IMG/VR virus record: IMGVR_UViG_3300044961_001112
Coordinates: 1-48,368 of that record
DNA length: 48,368 bases
Origin: a virus
Strand: one strand, 5' to 3'
Shown: in pieces, positions 45,304-48,368 of the stretch
Layout: each line of letters starts with the position of its first letter
How positions within the stretch are numbered: the stretch's first letter is position 1
Notes under the pieces: model-generated
Database searches by the model: none
Seen by the model: the letters and a program-made list of their open reading frames with translations, nothing else
Told to the model about the DNA's origin: nothing
Translations under genes and position numbers: made by a program

Positions 45304-46293
45304 GTGCCTGCCCAGTTCTTGCGAATCGAAACCTACGCCCTCCGCCCCGCCGGCGGCCGGTGGAGCGTCGCCCAGGTCCTGAACGAGGCCTACCGGATCG
45401 CGGGGGACTGCCCCCACGTCGCGGCCCCCGACGCCCGGGTCCTGGAGGGCCCGGCGTCCCCCGGACCCATCCTGGCGGCCTGCGAAGAGGTGGCGGGCCG
45501 GGCGCGGGACGCGCGCGGGCGCCGCGCCCGCGGCTCGACGCCCATCCTCCTGTCCGCCGTGGCGTCCTACCCCGACGCCCTCTCCGGCGCCGACGAGGAG
45601 GCACGCGGGCGGATGGCGCTCTGGCGGGATCGGGTCGTCCAGACCTGGCGGGAGTGGTGGGGCCGCCAGATGGTGGCGGTGGTCGAGCACTGGGACGAGG
45701 CCCGCTACCACCTACACGGCCTGGTCGTGGCGCCCCTGCGGGCGGGGCGCGTGGCGATGGCCGAGATCTTCCCCGCCGTCGCGGCCCGCCAGACGGCCCG
45801 GGAAACTGGCCAGTCCAAGCGCCTCCAGGACCGGGCTTACAAGACGGGCCTCCGGGCCCTCCAGGACGCCTTCCACGCGGCCGTCTCGGCTCACGTCGGC
45901 CATGCCCGCCTGGGCCCCCAGCGCCAGCGCCTGACCCGCCAGGAGTGGCGCGCCCGGCGCGCCGAGGAGGAGCGTCTGGCAGCCCGTGCGCGGTGCCTGG
46001 ACGAGCGGGAGCGGGCCATGCGGGAGATGGACGCCTACGCCGCCCTTGCCGCCGCCGAAGGCGCCCGCCGCCGCGCGGAAGACGCCGAGGAACGAGCCCG
46101 CCGTGCCGAGGAACGAGCGGCCGCCGCCGAGGCCGAGGCGGCCCGGGGACGAGAGGCCCTGGCCCTCCTCGAGCGCGCGCGGCGCGCCGCGGACGAGATC
46201 GAGGCCCTGGGCGGCTGGCGAGCGTCCCGGACCCCCGCCGAGCGCGAGGCGCGCGTCATCGACCGGCTGCGGGCGCTGTCCGCCGCCCGCTAA
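45304..46293 (+). CDS. MobV-like relaxase/mobilisation protein
   Basis: A 329-residue protein. The N-terminal half resembles MobV (Pre/Mob) relaxases, which nick plasmid DNA at oriT: FLRIETYALRPAGGRWSVAQ opens the domain, and the metal-binding motif is HWDEARYHLHG (His129, Asp131, Glu132, His136, His138), the HxDE...HxH form. The nucleophile His of motif I is not evident; VLNEAYR stands in its place. From residue 200 the protein is a long charged coiled coil (RRRAEDAEERARRAEERAAA). The GTG start after GAGGAG leaves the palindromes in the leader. A replication initiator or recombination role is an alternative. Confidence 0.65.
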   Translation: MPAQFLRIETYALRPAGGRWSVAQVLNEAYRIAGDCPHVAAPDARVLEGPASPGPILAACEEVAGRARDARGRRARGSTPILLSAVASYPDALSGADEEARGRMALWRDRVVQTWREWWGRQMVAVVEHWDEARYHLHGLVVAPLRAGRVAMAEIFPAVAARQTARETGQSKRLQDRAYKTGLRALQDAFHAAVSAHVGHARLGPQRQRLTRQEWRARRAEEERLAARARCLDERERAMREMDAYAALAAAEGARRRAEDAEERARRAEERAAAAEAEAARGREALALLERARRAADEIEALGGWRASRTPAEREARVIDRLRALSAAR

Positions 46294-46456
46294 GTCATTG
46301 ATTTATGGGATTATATCGCATTCGGTGCTCTAGTAGCGTCAATCTCCAAGCGAAACGGCCTGGGCGGGCGGCCGGCGGGCGCTACCTCCCTGTCACCGGG
46401 GCACACCACCCCGGACCGCCGGAATAGGTCCGGCGGACAGACTCAAGGAGGCCGAC
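46294..46456 (+). other. AT-richer gap, possible promoter
   Basis: The first 60 bases after the relaxase-like gene (TTGATTTATGGGATTATATC at the core) are clearly AT-richer than the window. No hairpin with T tract is obvious. It may hold a promoter for the rightmost gene block or a binding site. No motif copy is present here. Confidence 0.35.
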
Positions 46457-46819
46457 ATGGCCAAGACCGCCACTCCCCGCCCCATCCTCGACGCCGGCAT
46501 GCCCGCCCAGCGCTGGCGCATCGTCGCCTCCGGCCAGGAGATCGAGACCGGCTGGCGGAACCACGGCTACTCCCGGCACAACCGGGCTGCGAACCGCTAC
46601 GCCGCGCTGGCGATGTATCGTCGGCGCGAGCTGGACGCCGCGATCCGCGCCGACATCGCCGCCTTCGACGCCGGAGCCTGCGCGGCGGCCCTCGAGATCG
46701 TCAAGCCCGGGAACCCCTGGCGCCCGGTCGTCGAGAAGCGCGCCGCCGAGGTGATGTCCGCCCACCTCCGCCTCGCCCTGGCCGCCCGCGAGGCCTGCAC
46801 CCTCGCCCAGGCCGCCTGA
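46457..46819 (+). CDS. Hypothetical protein
   Basis: A 120-residue basic protein. A beta start (QRWRIVASGQEIETGWRNHG) precedes long helices with many Arg and Ala (RAANRYAALAMYRRRELDAA). AAGGAGG is six bases before the ATG. It opens a run of four unknown genes at the right end. No family recognised. Confidence 0.7.
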   Translation: MAKTATPRPILDAGMPAQRWRIVASGQEIETGWRNHGYSRHNRAANRYAALAMYRRRELDAAIRADIAAFDAGACAAALEIVKPGNPWRPVVEKRAAEVMSAHLRLALAAREACTLAQAA

Positions 46820-46884
46820 CCCACCCGCCCGCCCCTCCGGGGGCGGGCTCTACCCCATCCCAACCGACCCAGGAGACCCATCCC

Positions 46885-47382
46885 GTGCTGCAGTCCTTCG
46901 TCCGCTCCCAACCCTTCCCGATCGCCGCCGGCCTCGCCGAGGCCGCGGACCCGATCCACTCCCTCGCCCTCCGCGCCGCCCTGGCGGCGACCGGCGCTCC
47001 CGAGCACCGGGGACGCCTGGACGAGGGGCGCCCCTGCTACCCCTTCGACCGCGAGTCGATCATGGCCCGGATCGACCGCGCGCTCTGCGTCGGCGTCCGA
47101 CGCGCTGCCGACGGCGCCCGCCGGACCGCCCACCGCTTCGGCGAGGAGGTGGCCCGTGGGACCGCCACCCCCTACCGCGTCGAGCTCTACACCCGCGCCA
47201 TCGGACTCTGGACGCGGATCGCCGAGCGCCGCCGCGCCCGCCTCGAGCGCCACCGTGCGGTCTGGCTGGGCCTGCGCATCACCCCGGCGGGCATCCTGGC
47301 CCTGGCCGAGATCGAGCGCCGCCAGCGCCCGCGGGAGACGTGGCTGGATTGGTCCTGGACCGTCCTGGCCGATCGCCGCTGA
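46885..47382 (+). CDS. Hypothetical protein
   Basis: A 165-residue basic protein starting with GTG after AGGAG. Segments YPFDRESIMARIDRALCVGV and ELYTRAIGLWTRIAERRRAR are helical. The end resembles a short HTH-like turn (LRITPAGILALAEIERRQRP), which might bind nucleic acid. No family recognised. A GC-rich spacer of about 100 bases follows. Confidence 0.65.
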   Translation: MLQSFVRSQPFPIAAGLAEAADPIHSLALRAALAATGAPEHRGRLDEGRPCYPFDRESIMARIDRALCVGVRRAADGARRTAHRFGEEVARGTATPYRVELYTRAIGLWTRIAERRRARLERHRAVWLGLRITPAGILALAEIERRQRPRETWLDWSWTVLADRR

Positions 47383-47489
47383 CCCGGCGCCTCCCGCGCT
47401 GCCGGCCCCGGGGCCCCTGGTGGGGTGGCCGGGGTTCGGTGGTGACGGGGCGGCGAGGGGCCGCCCCCAACACCGGGAGGGATACCCCC

Positions 47490-48038
47490 ATGCACCCCAA
47501 GACTCCGACCATCCTCCTCGAAGACCTTCTCGCCGGCCAGCGCCTCGCCGGCGGCGACTGGCAGCCCGCGGCGATGTGCGCCCGCGTCGCTGTCGCCGAG
47601 CGCGACGCCCGCGCGCTGCGCGCGGCACTGGACGCCGACGCTGGCCTGGGCGTCCTCGGTGCCGCGATCCAGGGCATGACGGCCCCGTCCTGGCCCCTGC
47701 GCGCCGTCTCTGCCCTCGCCCGGGGCCTGGGGACCCCGGCGGGCGACACGGCGGCCTGGCGCCTCGAGGCCGAGGCGGACATGCGCGGCGAGGCGCCGCT
47801 GGGCCCCCGCGCCGCCCGGCTGGCCCAGGCAATGGCCCTGGCGGGGGACGGTCGTCGGGCCGTCGCCCAGGCGGCCCAGGCCGACCGCGTGGCCGCCGCC
47901 GTGGCGTCGCCCCGGGGCCAGGCCTACGACGGCGCCTTCGACGCCTTCCACGCGGAGGCGCCAGCGCGGGGGACGGTCGTCCCGTTCCCCGCCGCCCGGA
48001 CCCAGGTCCGGTGCTCCACTCACGCCGAGGAGCGCTGA
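47490..48038 (+). CDS. Hypothetical protein
   Basis: A 182-residue Ala-rich helical protein (PTILLEDLLAGQRLAGGDWQ, CARVAVAERDARALRAALDA). GGGAGG lies eight bases ahead of the ATG. It carries no recognisable motif. It is followed three bases later by the next gene, so the two are co-transcribed. Confidence 0.65.
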   Translation: MHPKTPTILLEDLLAGQRLAGGDWQPAAMCARVAVAERDARALRAALDADAGLGVLGAAIQGMTAPSWPLRAVSALARGLGTPAGDTAAWRLEAEADMRGEAPLGPRAARLAQAMALAGDGRRAVAQAAQADRVAAAVASPRGQAYDGAFDAFHAEAPARGTVVPFPAARTQVRCSTHAEER

Positions 48039-48041
48039 CCC

Positions 48042-48368
48042 ATGACCGCCGTCCCCACCGCCGCCGACCTCCTCCAGATCCTGCGGGCGTCCCCGGACGT
48101 CCGCGCCGCCGCTGCGGCGCTTCTCGGCCTGGCGCCTGCGCCGATCCCCGCTGTCCCGGAGGCGCCCGACGTTCGCCGGGCGCGGATCGCCCTCCAGCGC
48201 GCGCTGAAGGGCGCGCTGCCCGAGGCCCACCTGGATGGCGTGGGGTGCGCTTCTGGTGCCTGGCGCCTGGGCCTGGCCGTCCGCGTCCCGAAGGGGACGC
48301 CCGGCGCGTGCGGCTCCTACCTGCGGCCGACCTTCGAGGTCTCCGCGCTGGTCGAGGAGGCCCGCTGA
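48042..48368 (+). CDS. Hypothetical protein at the window end
   Basis: A 108-residue protein. A helical first half (AADLLQILRASPDVRAAAAA, ARIALQRALKGALP) precedes a beta second half (GAWRLGLAVRVPKG, YLRPTFEVSALVEEAR). The stop codon is the last three bases of the window, so it is complete. No family recognised. Confidence 0.65.
   Translation: MTAVPTAADLLQILRASPDVRAAAAALLGLAPAPIPAVPEAPDVRRARIALQRALKGALPEAHLDGVGCASGAWRLGLAVRVPKGTPGACGSYLRPTFEVSALVEEAR

Noticed and set aside
46850-46861. CTACCCCATCCC before the gene at 46885 as another motif copy
   Set aside because: It differs at the diagnostic CATCTCC half; the similarity is only the CCCCATC core common in GC-rich sequence.
1-48368. CRISPR array
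   Set aside because: No regularly spaced repeats with unique spacers were seen; the recurring motif is short, irregularly spaced and tied to gene starts.
1-48368. Insertion sequences or transposase genes
   Set aside because: No DDE or serine transposase-like protein and no terminal inverted repeats with target duplication were recognised.

Overview
The window is the left host junction and nearly all of an integrated, lambda-like siphophage genome in a very GC-rich alphaproteobacterium. Host DNA is seen only at the far left: a complete short-form SppA peptidase gene (1-918) and the 5' half of a tRNA-Thr gene (1029-1070). The host call is an inference. It rests on the SppA type, the tRNA-Thr(CGU) sequence, and tail genes of the kind found in the Rhodobacter capsulatus gene transfer agent (RcGTA). 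The right end of the element is not reached: the last gene closes exactly at the window end and no second attachment site or host gene is visible.

Layout. 1029-1300: candidate attL with a broken tRNA-Thr half and, 150 bases on, an intact tRNA-Thr(CGU). 1325-7182 (minus strand): integrase, excisionase-like HTH protein, RusA resolvase, two small proteins, RecT annealing protein, YqaJ exonuclease, a small protein, and ArdC antirestriction protein. 7307-8202 (plus): a small gene and a Trm1-like methyltransferase. 8161-10499 (minus): a cargo restriction-modification island with a C5 cytosine methyltransferase, a NaeI-family endonuclease and a Vsr nuclease. 10685-18877 (plus): N6-adenine methyltransferase, a sigma-70-family factor, a large Fe-S-type helicase-like ATPase, and several unknown genes. 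19338-28533: DNA packaging and head (Nu1-like, GpA-like, gpW, portal, ClpP-type protease, gpD, capsid gpE, a fibre-like protein, head-tail joining). 28535-39962: tail (terminator, tube, G/GT chaperones with a -1 frameshift, tape measure, then an RcGTA-like tip in which the NlpC/P60 peptidase is fused to the giant tip protein). 40042-44568: DUF2793 protein, membrane-anchored coiled-coil protein, phosphoesterase, GH108 endolysin, small membrane proteins, spanin-like pair. 44565-48368: unknown genes and a MobV-like relaxase.

The most striking observation is a directional 11-base motif, GCCCCATCTCC. I count 20 copies: 16 exact, plus 4 with one or two differences. Three lie on the minus strand before minus-strand genes and 17 on the plus strand before plus-strand genes. 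Nearly all sit in short gaps between genes, often just after a terminator-like hairpin and 5-60 bases before a start codon. Several copies are followed by a second small hairpin with a G-rich four-base loop and then the ribosome binding site. This looks like a modular transcription-start or mRNA 5'-end element used across the phage, and the phage encodes its own sigma factor. Between two strong terminators, one copy heads a structured stretch of about 85 bases with no good reading frame, a candidate small RNA.

Other points of interest are a 62-base AT-rich nested inverted repeat inside the helicase-like gene, an intact phage-side tRNA-Thr beside a disrupted host copy, the NaeI-like restriction island with two GCCGGC sites in its own control region, and a relaxase-like gene in a tailed phage. 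No CI-type repressor was recognised in the window.
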